From Rhodospirillaceae bacterium (GTDB taxonomy: Bacteria; Pseudomonadota; Alphaproteobacteria; TMED109; TMED131): 35,521 nt of DNA. Shown here piece after piece: positions 20,243-28,713 of this stretch. The stretch spans positions 1 to 35,521 of the forward strand of contig CACCMS010000008.1 of assembly GCA_902547175.1 (NCBI GenBank). The letters are read 5' to 3'. Position 1 is the stretch's first letter. Each line of letters starts with the position of its first letter. The notes under the pieces are model-generated. The model had not been told where the DNA came from. It ran no database searches and saw only the letters and a program-made list of their open reading frames with translations. Made by a program: the position numbers and the translations under genes.

Positions 20243-21616
20243 ATGAAAAGTATCTTTTTCATAATAGTATCTTTTTTTTATTTTTCATATAATGCTTTTG
20301 CAGAAAATACAATAGTTAAATCAGGAAAATATTTAACTAAAACTTTAGAGAATATAGTACCTGTCAATCTGATAAAAGAGATTGGAAAAAAAATAACTAA
20401 AATAGGTGGAAAAGAAATTTTTTTTGGAGCAACTGCTGCAGGTATTTTATCTGAAGGTTTAACAGATTATGATAATACTGTTTCTAACTCTGAAGAAATA
20501 ATTGCAACTAATAATTTAATAAAGGTATACGCAAAAGGTCAAATTAATCTTGACGGTATTGATGAAAATTTGGCTAAAAGAAGAGCTCTAGAGGATGCTT
20601 TATATTTTGCATCAATGAAAGCAGGAGCAGAAGTTAAGGGTTTTAGTAGTATAGATGAGAAAACAAATCTTAATGAAAATTTTCTAGTTCAACCTGATAA
20701 TAAGATTTTAGATTATAAAATTTTAAAATCTTACAGGGAAGATCAAAATTATATTGTTGAGGTAGAGGCTGTTGTTGGAAACCTTAATAATTTTGATAGC
20801 ATATGCTCAAAAAGAAAAATTTTAAATATAAAAGAATTCAAAGGAAATTATATAATAAATACTAATACTCCATCTTGGGCTTATAGTTATATTGATAAAA
20901 TTTTATATCAAGTAAGAAGACATATGTTAAATAATAAAAACATTAATTACACAAATTATTCTAGTAAAAAATTTGATTTTAATTTTGATAATTTCGATAA
21001 GTCATTTGACTATAAAACTTTAGTAAATGGAAGTGATAATCTTAATAATGGTGATTATATTTATATTCCTTCATTCAGTTTAAAAAAATCAAAAATATTC
21101 CCAAAGTTTTATCTTGCTAATAATAATGAGAGCTCTAACAATTTAGAAAATCAGTATCTTTTAGATAAGGATGTATTGAGCTTTTACAGTAAAATAGAAA
21201 TATATAATGCCATTTCTAATACTTTTGTAGCAGCAGTAGAAAAAAAATACTTTATACCAACTAATATTGACAGTAATTTTGAAATGATTGAGCTTTTTTC
21301 AAAAAAAGATCAGAACTTTATTTATAATAAATTAAATGATATCTCTAAAGATATTTATAATACTATTTCTACAAAGTTATTTTGCGAACCAATAGTTGCG
21401 GAAATTAAAATTGTTAATAATCAACTAGAAGTTCCATTAGGTCAAAAACAGGGGCTTAGAGTAAATCAACTTGCGGTATTAGAGGATAATGTTACTAACA
21501 GCACCACTATGCTATCAATTAGTAAGTTAGATAATAATAGAGCAACATTATCACCTTTAAATTCTCAATTAAAAATTAATAGTTTCTTGGGAAAAGAAGC
21601 TAGATTCTTGGAGTAA
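20243..21616 (+). CDS. flgT: FlgT-like flagellar accessory-ring protein
   Basis: 457 residues with a signal peptide ending YNAFA. The N-terminal domain of the mature protein has KVYAKGQINLDGIDENLAKR, then RALEDALYFASMKAGAEV and YKILKSYREDQNYIVEVEAV, the FlgT-N pattern. The middle is poorly conserved. The last 75 residues (EVPLGQKQGLRVNQLAVLED and following) resemble the FlgT C-terminal domain. FlgT is periplasmic and builds the H-ring around the L/P rings in Vibrio. It follows flgP by two bases. The protein is divergent, so the family call is moderate. Confidence 0.72.
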   Translation: MKSIFFIIVSFFYFSYNAFAENTIVKSGKYLTKTLENIVPVNLIKEIGKKITKIGGKEIFFGATAAGILSEGLTDYDNTVSNSEEIIATNNLIKVYAKGQINLDGIDENLAKRRALEDALYFASMKAGAEVKGFSSIDEKTNLNENFLVQPDNKILDYKILKSYREDQNYIVEVEAVVGNLNNFDSICSKRKILNIKEFKGNYIINTNTPSWAYSYIDKILYQVRRHMLNNKNINYTNYSSKKFDFNFDNFDKSFDYKTLVNGSDNLNNGDYIYIPSFSLKKSKIFPKFYLANNNESSNNLENQYLLDKDVLSFYSKIEIYNAISNTFVAAVEKKYFIPTNIDSNFEMIELFSKKDQNFIYNKLNDISKDIYNTISTKLFCEPIVAEIKIVNNQLEVPLGQKQGLRVNQLAVLEDNVTNSTTMLSISKLDNNRATLSPLNSQLKINSFLGKEARFLE

Positions 21617-21621
21617 TCATT

Positions 21622-22047
21622 ATGAAAAATCTTATTTTTTGTTTACTTTTTTTAAATTATTACACTAGTGGTTCTTTATTTGCTGAACCTTTTGTAGTTT
21701 ATGAATATTCTGAAAACTCTTCTAATAACAGCAACAGCCAAAACTTTCATGAAAATGAAAATTATAGCACATACTATAAAATTAAAAAGAATGATAGTTT
21801 ATCTGGTATTTTAGATAAATTTTATAGTTCAAAAAATTTAAACTTGAATGTTGTTAAGTCAGCAGTGGTACTTAAAAATAAACATGCATTCGTTAGAAAT
21901 AATGCTAACTTTATGTTTGCAAATAAAAAGTTATATTTGCCATCAGTAAATGAAATTAAAGATATGATTTACAAAAATGTGAATAAAAAAAGAAATGTTT
22001 CTAATGAATTTTCTAGAGAACAAGATATTTATTACTTTGGGAATTAG
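21622..22047 (+). CDS. Exported protein with a LysM-like/FimV-like domain
   Basis: 141 residues. The N-terminus (MKNLIFCLLFLNYYTSGSLF) is a signal peptide with a likely cut after LFA. An asparagine/serine-rich linker follows. At about residues 50-110 there is YYKIKKNDSLSGILDKFYSS, then a segment ending NKKLYLPS. This resembles the peptidoglycan-binding LysM/FimV pattern of YxVkkGDTLs...G..L.lP. It lies five bases after flgT and abuts flgA, so it is probably a periplasmic factor for flagellar ring assembly. No exact family recognised. Confidence 0.6.
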   Translation: MKNLIFCLLFLNYYTSGSLFAEPFVVYEYSENSSNNSNSQNFHENENYSTYYKIKKNDSLSGILDKFYSSKNLNLNVVKSAVVLKNKHAFVRNNANFMFANKKLYLPSVNEIKDMIYKNVNKKRNVSNEFSREQDIYYFGN

Positions 22048-22740
22048 ATGCTCGTAAAAAAATTAAATATAATATTTTTTTGTTTTTTGTTAGGAAATGC
22101 CTACGGACTTAGTAATTCAGAAATAAATGAAGCTATAAAAAAATACTTGAAACAAAACGACATATCTCAAAGTTTTAGTATAAATAAAAAACTTAAGTTA
22201 CCTAATTGTAAAAAAAATATAGAGGTTGAAAAAAGGTTTGATTCATATAAAACTATCAAAATAATTTGTCCTCAGGAAAATTCATGGACATATAATGTTA
22301 GAATAAAAATTCAAAATGTTAAAAAAAAGCCTACACATAAAAAAAAACAAAAAAATACGGAAGTAAGTTTAATTAAAGTAAATAAAAACCTTAAAAAAAA
22401 TCAAATTATTACTGAAAATGATATTTATTTAACAAAAACTAATAAAAAAGGTGCTAGTAATTATTTTTCTAATAAAAAAAAGGTTTTAGGAAGAAAAACT
22501 AAAGTTTCTTTAAGAGAAGGGCAGATTTTGAGAGATAGACATATAAAAAAAAATTGGACTATACAAGAAGGACAGAAAATAATCATTGAAAATAATAAAT
22601 CAAAAATACAGATTCTAATTGATGGAATAGCACTAAATTCTGCTATGAAAGGAGATTATGTAGAAGTCCTCAATAAAAGTACTGGAAAACCAATAAAAGC
22701 TTGGGTAAAAAATAATAAAAAAGTTTCAATTTTTCGCTAA
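22048..22740 (+). CDS. flgA: Flagellar P-ring assembly chaperone FlgA
   Basis: 230 residues with a signal peptide ending GNAYG. A divergent N-terminal domain with two cysteines (about 54 and 75) precedes the SAF domain, seen in SLIKVNKNLKKNQIITENDI, KKVLGRKTKVSLREGQILR and, at the end, DGIALNSAMKGDYVEVLNKS followed by GKPIKAWV. FlgA is a periplasmic chaperone for FlgI. The protein is unusually lysine- and asparagine-rich, as expected at this base composition. The ATG directly follows the previous stop. Confidence 0.88.
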   Translation: MLVKKLNIIFFCFLLGNAYGLSNSEINEAIKKYLKQNDISQSFSINKKLKLPNCKKNIEVEKRFDSYKTIKIICPQENSWTYNVRIKIQNVKKKPTHKKKQKNTEVSLIKVNKNLKKNQIITENDIYLTKTNKKGASNYFSNKKKVLGRKTKVSLREGQILRDRHIKKNWTIQEGQKIIIENNKSKIQILIDGIALNSAMKGDYVEVLNKSTGKPIKAWVKNNKKVSIFR

Positions 22741-22764
22741 ATATTTTATGAACTTAGTCGTTAA
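22738..22764 (+). promoter_or_regulatory. Sigma-28 (FliA) promoter candidate for flgM
   Basis: TAAA at 22738-22741, a spacer of exactly 15 bases, then GTCGTTAA at 22757-22764. The FliA consensus is TAAA-N15-GCCGATAA, so the -10 matches six of eight positions. Transcription would begin near 22771, immediately before the TGGAG ribosome site of flgM. The -35 overlaps the flgA stop codon. Confidence 0.45.
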
Positions 22765-22784
22765 TAGCAACATGGAGATTATAA

Positions 22785-23084
22785 ATGATAGATAAATTAA
22801 GTAATATAAATGCAGGAAATAGACAGAATCAAAGGGTTTCTGATGAGATTAGAAATAAAGAGACTAATATCAAGGTTTCTAAAAATACTCAAATTAATTC
22901 TGAAAAAACTAATGATCAAGTGAAAATTAATTCGGAATTAAAAGTTAAAGATATGAGTGCAGAGGCTCCTATTGACTCGGTTAAAGTAAGTGCTATTAAA
23001 GAAGCTATTGCTAGAGGAGATTATCCAGTAGATTTAGATAAAGTAGCAGATGCATTATTACAAGCTTATTCAGATATTAAGTAA
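22785..23084 (+). CDS. flgM: Anti-sigma-28 factor FlgM
   Basis: 99 residues. The N-terminal two thirds are polar and likely disordered, as in FlgM. The C-terminal sigma-binding part is VDSVKVSAIKEAIARGDYPV then DLDKVADALLQAY (DSVKVS... in the protein), close to the family pattern RVaxIKxAIAxGxYxVDxxKIAdkLL. FlgM holds FliA inactive until it is exported through the finished hook. TGGAG precedes the ATG, and a FliA-like promoter lies upstream. Confidence 0.9.
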   Translation: MIDKLSNINAGNRQNQRVSDEIRNKETNIKVSKNTQINSEKTNDQVKINSELKVKDMSAEAPIDSVKVSAIKEAIARGDYPVDLDKVADALLQAYSDIK

Positions 23085-23088
23085 TTCT

Positions 23089-23343
23089 GTGTTAACAGAT
23101 ATTAAAAATTCTCTGGACCAATTGGAAGCATCATTTAAATCAAATGCAAGTACTGTTAAAGATTCCTCTAAAAAGCTGGACATGATATTGAGTGAATTAA
23201 AAAGTAAATCACTTAAAGAAGAAATAAATCAGTTTAATGAACTTGAAAGTATTACAAGATTAATTGAAAAACTATCAATCTTAAATGAATATAAGTTGAA
23301 TTTATTCAAGGATTTCTTTTCATATACAACTCAAAAAAAATAA
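23089..23343 (+). CDS. FlgN-like flagellar chaperone (putative)
   Basis: About 84 residues from GTG 23089, five bases after the flgM stop. An in-frame ATG at 23050 would add 13 residues and overlap flgM by 35 bases, so GTG is preferred, though neither has a clear ribosome site. The protein is predicted to be all helix: SLDQLEASFKSNASTVKDSS then KLDMILSELKSKSL and a C-terminal helix. Size, helicity and the place right after flgM fit FlgN, the chaperone of hook-associated proteins, but sequence identity is not convincing by eye. Confidence 0.55.
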   Translation: MLTDIKNSLDQLEASFKSNASTVKDSSKKLDMILSELKSKSLKEEINQFNELESITRLIEKLSILNEYKLNLFKDFFSYTTQKK

Positions 23344-23366
23344 TTATACATTCAGATTAAATTTTC

Positions 23367-23372
23367 TATAAT
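23367..23372 (+). promoter_or_regulatory. TATAAT five bases before the DUF2802-like gene
   Basis: A perfect -10 hexamer is followed by five bases (AAAGT) and the ATG at 23378. There is no Shine-Dalgarno sequence. The layout is that of a leaderless transcript and matches the sites before leuA and other genes of this window. Confidence 0.4.
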
Positions 23373-23377
23373 AAAGT

Positions 23378-23770
23378 ATGGAAAATCTTGATTTTGTAAA
23401 ACTATACTGTTTTTTATCTTTTATTATTATATTGTTATTATGGAAGTTTTGGAAAGATTTTGAATTTAAAAATAAATATTTCGCTGAAGTTAAAAAGTCT
23501 AATGAAAATCAGACTGCTCTTTTAAAGGAAATTGAAGCTTTATCATTGGAAATAAGTGATAATTCAAATAAAATAGACAACCTTGCTAGTTATTTAAAAA
23601 GGTTAGATCAAAATGCTTCTAGATTAGCTGATGATATTCGAGGCGAACAGGCTATGACAAAAGCTATAGAGATGGCAAGAAGAGGACAAGATCATTTAGA
23701 TATTATAAAAGCCACTGGCTTAAGTAATGAGGAGGTAGAAGCCATAATTCATTCTCATAAAGATAATTAA
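23378..23770 (+). CDS. DUF2802-like membrane-anchored protein
   Basis: 130 residues. One N-terminal membrane segment (CFLSFIIILLLWKFW) is followed by a coiled coil (about 35-90) and a C-terminal helix-turn-helix-like motif: AIEMARRGQDHLDIIKATGL then SNEEVEAIIHSH. This layout and the C-terminal motif are those of DUF2802/DUF6115-type proteins found in flagellar and chemotaxis operons. Exact function unknown. It is the last gene of the rightward flagellar block and is followed by anmK after five bases. Confidence 0.7.
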   Translation: MENLDFVKLYCFLSFIIILLLWKFWKDFEFKNKYFAEVKKSNENQTALLKEIEALSLEISDNSNKIDNLASYLKRLDQNASRLADDIRGEQAMTKAIEMARRGQDHLDIIKATGLSNEEVEAIIHSHKDN

Positions 23771-23775
23771 TTTTC

Positions 23776-24852
23776 TTGAATATTAACAAAAAATATTTTT
23801 ATGCATTAGGTACAATGAGTGGAACTTCATTTGATGGAGTGGATGCTGCGATTATAAAAACGGATGGGCAACATTTTATAAAAAGATTAGAAACTAGCTT
23901 TATTAAATATAGTAACAGTGAAAAAGTTCTTTATCAAAATTCTATCTTAAAAAATTATAAAAAAATAACAAACGCTATAGATAATAAACATAAACAAGTC
24001 ATTGAAAAAACTATTAAAAAATTTGGTAAAAAAATTGATATAATTGGATTACATGGGCAAACTTTTTTTCATAACCCTAATTCAGGTTGGACATGGCAAT
24101 ATATAAATTCAAAAAAAATTATGCGATACTTTAAAACGAATGTAGTTAGTGACTTTAGAGTTGCTGATATAAATAAAGGAGGTGAAGGGGCGCCATTAGT
24201 GCCTATTTTTCATAAAAATTTAATATTGCAAAAAAATTTAGATTTACCTGTAGGAGTCTTAAATATTGGAGGAGTATCAAATATTACTATTATTCAAAAT
24301 CAAAATAACTTTTTAGGTTTTGACACTGGTCCAGGAAATGGTCCTTTGGATTTATTAGTTAATAATAGATTGAAAATATCAATGGATAACAATGGAAGTA
24401 TTGCTAATCGAGGTCGAATAAATAATAAAATTAAAGAGAAAACTTTTAATTTATTTAAAAAATATTTTCAAACTATATCATTTGATCGTAGTAGTTTAGA
24501 TAAGCTTTTTTTAACTTATATGGCTTCTTTAGACACTAAAGATGCTCTAGCTACACTAATTGATATTATAACAGAAATTATTTATGTAAAAATTAAAGAA
24601 TACAATTTAAAAAAAATAATAGTTACTGGAGGGGGTAGAAAAAATCAAGTTTTCATAAAAAGTTTACAAAGTAAGTTTGAAGCTAAAGTTTTAATTGCTG
24701 AGAACATCGGTTTAGATGGGGATAGTTTAGAAGCAGAAGCATTTGCTTATTTAGCAGTAAGAAGCATATTAGGAAAACATTATACTTTTAAAAATACTAC
24801 AGGTGTGAGTAAAAGCTCTACAGGTGGTATATTATTTTATTATAAAGATTAG
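23776..24852 (+). CDS. anmK: Anhydro-N-acetylmuramic acid kinase
   Basis: 358 residues. N-terminal ATP-binding signature GTMSGTSFDGVDAAI, then GLHGQTFFHNP, the metal/substrate block FDTGPGNGPLD and the C-terminal VTGGGRKN. The enzyme phosphorylates and opens 1,6-anhydro-MurNAc, giving MurNAc-6-phosphate for wall recycling. The start is TTG 23776; the only nearby ATG lies inside the conserved GTMSGTS motif and would delete it. The 3' end overlaps the convergent hydrolase gene by four bases. Confidence 0.93.
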   Translation: MNINKKYFYALGTMSGTSFDGVDAAIIKTDGQHFIKRLETSFIKYSNSEKVLYQNSILKNYKKITNAIDNKHKQVIEKTIKKFGKKIDIIGLHGQTFFHNPNSGWTWQYINSKKIMRYFKTNVVSDFRVADINKGGEGAPLVPIFHKNLILQKNLDLPVGVLNIGGVSNITIIQNQNNFLGFDTGPGNGPLDLLVNNRLKISMDNNGSIANRGRINNKIKEKTFNLFKKYFQTISFDRSSLDKLFLTYMASLDTKDALATLIDIITEIIYVKIKEYNLKKIIVTGGGRKNQVFIKSLQSKFEAKVLIAENIGLDGDSLEAEAFAYLAVRSILGKHYTFKNTTGVSKSSTGGILFYYKD

Positions 24853-25502
24853 GGACTTGATACTAGGGTCTTGGATACATATTTTTTTATATTGTTATTA
24901 ACAATATCTAGTTTATCTGTAAAAAAATGATCAGCTCCTTTAACCTTAGAATATTTGATGCTGATAGAGCGTTGGGCATCTAACTTGTTTGCGAATAAAG
25001 CCACATCAGTTTCATTAACAATATCATCATTATCTCCTTGCATAATCATTCCTGAAACTGGACAAGGCGCTAAAAAACTAAAGTCATACTTATCAGCTGG
25101 TGGAGATATTGCAATAAAATTTTGGATTTCAGGTCTTCTCATTAGTAAATTTAAAGCTATAAAAGCGCCAAAGGAAAAACCTACTACCCATACTTTTGTG
25201 CTTTCTGAATTATTTAATAAAAGCCAGTCTAAAGCACACGCTGAATCTGTCATTTCACCTATTCCTTCTTCGCCAGAATATTCTCCTTCACTTTTTCCTA
25301 CTCCTCTATAGTTGAAGCGTAGTACAGAAAAACCTATTGATGTAAAAGTTTTGAAACAATTATAAATAACTTTATTATTCATACTACCTCCGTGAGCGGG
25401 GTGAGGGTGTAATAATATTACTAGAGGTGGGTTATTATTAGGTCCTTTATTATATCTACCTTCAAGTCTTCCTTCTGGTCCAGGTATTGTTACTTCATGC
25501 AT
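24849..25502 (-). CDS. Alpha/beta hydrolase (COG2945-like)
   Basis: 217 residues. An oxyanion motif LLHPHPAHGGSM near residue 30, then RFNYRGVGKSEGEY, the nucleophile elbow GFSFGA (Ser110), a likely catalytic Asp in GDNDDIV and a catalytic His in ADHFF (His192). This order is typical of the small cytoplasmic COG2945 group of alpha/beta hydrolases. Substrate unknown. It stands alone on the minus strand between anmK and cysE. A TACAAT hexamer lies seven bases before the ATG. Confidence 0.85.
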   Translation of the reverse strand: MHEVTIPGPEGRLEGRYNKGPNNNPPLVILLHPHPAHGGSMNNKVIYNCFKTFTSIGFSVLRFNYRGVGKSEGEYSGEEGIGEMTDSACALDWLLLNNSESTKVWVVGFSFGAFIALNLLMRRPEIQNFIAISPPADKYDFSFLAPCPVSGMIMQGDNDDIVNETDVALFANKLDAQRSISIKYSKVKGADHFFTDKLDIVNNNIKKYVSKTLVSSP

Positions 25503-25579
25503 AATTTTTAATTGTATTTAAATTCTTACTATTTATACTAATATTACTTAATTCTAATATATTACTTCATTTAAGTCTT

Positions 25580-26155
25580 ATGTTCAATTTAATTAAAAGT
25601 ATAAAAAAGAGAGACCCAGCAGCTAATAATTATTTAGAGATTATACTATTATATCCAGGTTTTCATGCTTTATGTCTTCACAGAATAGCAAATTTATTTT
25701 GGAAAATAAAATTAAATTTTATTGCGAAAGTAATTGCATACCTATCTAGAATGATTACTGGTATAGAGATTCATCCAGCAGCAAAAATTGGAAAAAATTT
25801 ATTTATAGATCATGGCCTTGGAGTAGTAATTGGCGAAACCTCTATTATAGGTGACAATGTACTTATTTATCATGGTGTAACCTTAGGTGGAACTAGCTTA
25901 AAAAAAGGAAAAAGACATCCTACTATCAATAATGATGCAATTATTGGAGCAGGAGCTAAAATACTAGGTCCTATTAATATAGGAAAACAATCAAGAGTAG
26001 GGGCAAATGCTGTAGTGACTAGAAATGTTGAAAATTTTACTACAGTTATGGGAATTCCTGCTAAAGTCATAAAAAAAAATGATAAGAAAAATAATAAAAG
26101 CTTTACTCCTTATGGGACCCCAGTTGATTTAGACTATAATAATGAGTTAAATTAA
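25580..26155 (+). CDS. cysE: Serine O-acetyltransferase, short form
   Basis: 191 residues. A short helical N-terminus is followed by a left-handed beta helix of hexapeptide repeats: GIEIHPAAKIGKNLFIDHGL, VVIGETSIIGDNVLIYHGVT, and LGGTSLKKGKRHP, the serine acetyltransferase loop with the catalytic histidines. It makes O-acetylserine for cysteine synthesis. The shorter N-terminal helix bundle resembles EpsC/CysE short forms. It precedes two cysteine desulfurase genes, which suggests a local sulfur-supply cluster. Confidence 0.9.
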   Translation: MFNLIKSIKKRDPAANNYLEIILLYPGFHALCLHRIANLFWKIKLNFIAKVIAYLSRMITGIEIHPAAKIGKNLFIDHGLGVVIGETSIIGDNVLIYHGVTLGGTSLKKGKRHPTINNDAIIGAGAKILGPINIGKQSRVGANAVVTRNVENFTTVMGIPAKVIKKNDKKNNKSFTPYGTPVDLDYNNELN

Positions 26156-26156
26156 C

Positions 26157-26162
26157 TATTAT
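26157..26162 (+). promoter_or_regulatory. TATTAT six bases before the first desulfurase gene
   Basis: A -10-like hexamer is followed by six bases (TAAAGT) and ATG 26169; it lies just after the cysE stop. No Shine-Dalgarno sequence is present. The sequence TATTATTAAAGTATG closely resembles TATAATAAAGTATG before 23378. Confidence 0.35.
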
Positions 26163-26168
26163 TAAAGT

Positions 26169-27263
26169 ATGAGATTTTATTTAGATTATAATGCATCTGC
26201 TCCTATGGATGATAGGGTTAAAAGTTATTTAGTAGAAATAATGGATATGCATGGAAACCCATCTTCTGTTCATACAAAAGGTAGAGAGTTAAAAAACATA
26301 TTAGAAATATCAAGGCAAAGAATCGCGGTATTAACTAATTGTAGTCAAAAAAATGTAATATTTACTTCTGGAGCTACTGAGGCTAATAACTTAGCACTTA
26401 ATGGGTATAAAAAGAGAATAGTATCTTCTATAGAACATGAATCTATAAAAAAACAAAAAAATACTATGCTTATTGATGTAAATAAAGAAGGCTATATTGA
26501 TTTAGTTATGTTAGAGAATGTATTAAAAAGCATAAGTAATAAAAAAGAAATTATTGTATCAGTAATGTTTGCAAATAATGAAACTGGTATAATTCAACCT
26601 ATAGAAAAAATTATAAAAATCACAAAAAAGTATAAGGTTACTTTTCATACTGATGCAGTTCAAGCAGTAGGAAGAATAAGTATTAATTTTTTAAAATTAG
26701 GAATTGATATGATGACTATTTCTTCTCATAAAATAGGCGGCCCTGCAGGAGCTGGTGCTTTAATAGTAGCTTCAAAGAAGCATATTCTAAAACCGCTATT
26801 ACATGGAGGTGATCAAGAAGATAGTTTAAGGTCAGGTACAGAGCCAATTTTAGCAATTGCTGGATTTGGGCAAGCTGCAGAATTATTAGAAGTTCAACAA
26901 ATAGAAAAACTTAAAGATTTGAGAATGACATTTGAAAAAAAATTAAAAGAAAGTAACCTAGGCATTAAAATTATTGGAGAAAATAGTAATAGGCTACCTA
27001 ATACATTTATGATGTATACCCCTGGTATAAAAGCAGAAGACTTATTAATAGCACTAGATTTAGAAGGTTTTGATGTAAGCACTGGTTCAGCCTGTTCTTC
27101 AGGAAAGGCAGAACCAAGTACGGTATTAAAAAGAATGGGATATTCAAAATTAATTGCATCAGGAGTGATAAGAATAAGTTTAGGACTATATAATGATATT
27201 AGTGAAGCTGATATGTTAGTTAATACTTTAAAAAAAATTTTAAAAAGATTTGGAAAAATTTAA
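26169..27263 (+). CDS. Cysteine desulfurase (NifS/IscS-like), copy 1
   Basis: 364 residues, PLP-dependent. It has YLDYNASAP, NPSSVHTKGR, the cofactor-stacking His90 (SSIEHESI), HTDAVQAVGRI, the PLP lysine in SSHKIGGPAGAGAL (Lys188) and the active-site cysteine loop STGSACSSGKAEPS (Cys309). It releases sulfur from cysteine as a persulfide. The GPAGAG after the lysine, instead of GPKGVG, marks a subfamily different from copy 2. Two adjacent desulfurases also occur in Rickettsia-type alphaproteobacteria. It overlaps nothing; copy 2 begins one base after its stop. Confidence 0.92.
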   Translation: MRFYLDYNASAPMDDRVKSYLVEIMDMHGNPSSVHTKGRELKNILEISRQRIAVLTNCSQKNVIFTSGATEANNLALNGYKKRIVSSIEHESIKKQKNTMLIDVNKEGYIDLVMLENVLKSISNKKEIIVSVMFANNETGIIQPIEKIIKITKKYKVTFHTDAVQAVGRISINFLKLGIDMMTISSHKIGGPAGAGALIVASKKHILKPLLHGGDQEDSLRSGTEPILAIAGFGQAAELLEVQQIEKLKDLRMTFEKKLKESNLGIKIIGENSNRLPNTFMMYTPGIKAEDLLIALDLEGFDVSTGSACSSGKAEPSTVLKRMGYSKLIASGVIRISLGLYNDISEADMLVNTLKKILKRFGKI

Positions 27264-27264
27264 T

Positions 27265-28407
27265 ATGATATATTTAGATAACCACGCCACAACTCAAGTT
27301 GATAGTAGAGTATTTAAAAAAATGGCACCATACTTTACAGAAAAATTTAATAATCCTCATTCACAAAATACAGTTCATAACCGTTATATAATTAAACAAA
27401 TCTCTAAAGCTAGGTTAATGATTGCTAAGCTTATAGGTGCCAAAAGTGAAGAGATCATATTTACATCTGGAGCTACTGAGTCAAATAATCTTGCAATTAA
27501 GGGTTTAAAAAGTCATGTTTTAAGAGGTAAAAATCATTTTATATCTCTTAATACTGAACATAAATGTGTTTTAGAAGCTTTAAGAAAACTTGAAATTGAA
27601 GGTGCTAAAGTAACCATTTTAAAAGTAAAAAAGAATGGTTTAATTGATCCGGTTGATATTGAAAAAAGTATTAATAAAAATACTGTATTAGTATCAGTTA
27701 TGTTAGCAAATAATGAAACAGGTGTTATTCAGCCTGTTAAGGAAATAGGCAGAATATGCAAAGAAAAAAATATATTATTTCATACAGATGCTGCACAGGC
27801 AGTTGGTAAAATTGAAATAAATGTTAAAAAAATGAATATAGATATGATGAGTATATCAGCGCATAAATTTTATGGCCCAAAAGGTGTAGGTGCATTGTAT
27901 ATAAGGCAATTTCCAAGAATAAGACTTACACCATTAATCGATGGTGGAGGTCAAGAAATTAGTCTGCGTTCAGGAACCTTACCAGTACCTTTATGTATTG
28001 GATTTGGTGAAGCGGCAAAAATATCTATATCAATGCTCAGGAAAGAGAAAGAAAAGACTAAGATACTAAGAGACTATTTTTATAATAATCTTAAAAAAAA
28101 TATAAAAAATATTTTTATAAATGGGCATATTTCAAAAAGACTGCCAGCTAATTTAAATATTTCAATACCAGGTATTAATTCAGAAGAATTGATAAAAAAT
28201 TTAAAAAATACTGTGATTTCTTCCGGTTCAGCTTGTACTAGTAATAATATTGAAACCTCATATGTATTAAGTGGAATGGGTTTATCAAGAGAAGTGGTTA
28301 ATTCGTCTATAAGGGTAGGTATAGGAAGGTATACTACAAAGAAAGATATTAATAAGGCTATTAAAGATATTACAGATACTGTTATAAAGATTAGATCAAA
28401 TGGTTAA
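27265..28407 (+). CDS. iscS: Cysteine desulfurase IscS, copy 2
   Basis: 380 residues from ATG 27265. Motifs are MIYLDNHATTQVD, NPHSQNT, HTDAAQAVGKIEI, the PLP lysine in SAHKFYGPKGVGALY (Lys201) and the catalytic loop SSGSACTSNNIETS (Cys324). It supplies sulfur for Fe-S assembly and tRNA thiolation. An ATG at 27250 would add five residues and overlap copy 1; 27265 better fits family N-termini. No iscU, iscA or hsc genes follow; instead a ferredoxin gene overlaps its 3' end by eight bases and mnmA lies close by. Confidence 0.92.
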   Translation: MIYLDNHATTQVDSRVFKKMAPYFTEKFNNPHSQNTVHNRYIIKQISKARLMIAKLIGAKSEEIIFTSGATESNNLAIKGLKSHVLRGKNHFISLNTEHKCVLEALRKLEIEGAKVTILKVKKNGLIDPVDIEKSINKNTVLVSVMLANNETGVIQPVKEIGRICKEKNILFHTDAAQAVGKIEINVKKMNIDMMSISAHKFYGPKGVGALYIRQFPRIRLTPLIDGGGQEISLRSGTLPVPLCIGFGEAAKISISMLRKEKEKTKILRDYFYNNLKKNIKNIFINGHISKRLPANLNISIPGINSEELIKNLKNTVISSGSACTSNNIETSYVLSGMGLSREVVNSSIRVGIGRYTTKKDINKAIKDITDTVIKIRSNG

Positions 28408-28711
28408 AGTTTTGTATTTAGAGAAAAATATCGTAAAAACTTTTAAAATAGAAAGTAGCAAAACTATATTGGACTTATCAAGAATAGAAAATATACCAAT
28501 TGAAGGTTCATGTCATGGTTCAATGGCATGTTCTACTTGTCATGTTATTATACATAAAGATTGGCTAACAAAATTGCCTAAACCTTGTATTGATGAAAGA
28601 GAAATGTTATCTTTATTACCAAATTATACTAAAAATTCTCGTTTGGGCTGTCAAATTGTAATTACAGAAAACTTAGAAGGCTTACAGTTTAGTCTTCCAA
28701 AGGATGTTTAA
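28400..28711 (+). CDS. fdx: 2Fe-2S ferredoxin, adrenodoxin type
   Basis: 103 residues. Cluster ligands are Cys38, Cys44, Cys47 and Cys84 in the pattern CX5CX2C-X36-C (SCHGSMACSTCHV and RLGCQI), as in Isc ferredoxins. It probably supplies electrons for persulfide reduction during Fe-S cluster assembly. Eight bases overlap with iscS support joint expression. Length and spacing are normal. Confidence 0.92.
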   Translation: MVKVLYLEKNIVKTFKIESSKTILDLSRIENIPIEGSCHGSMACSTCHVIIHKDWLTKLPKPCIDEREMLSLLPNYTKNSRLGCQIVITENLEGLQFSLPKDV

Positions 28712-28713
28712 GC

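Noticed and set aside
26169..28407. Recent tandem duplication of a desulfurase gene
   Set aside because: The two proteins differ widely, including the loop after the PLP lysine and the NPxS motif, and belong to different subfamilies.
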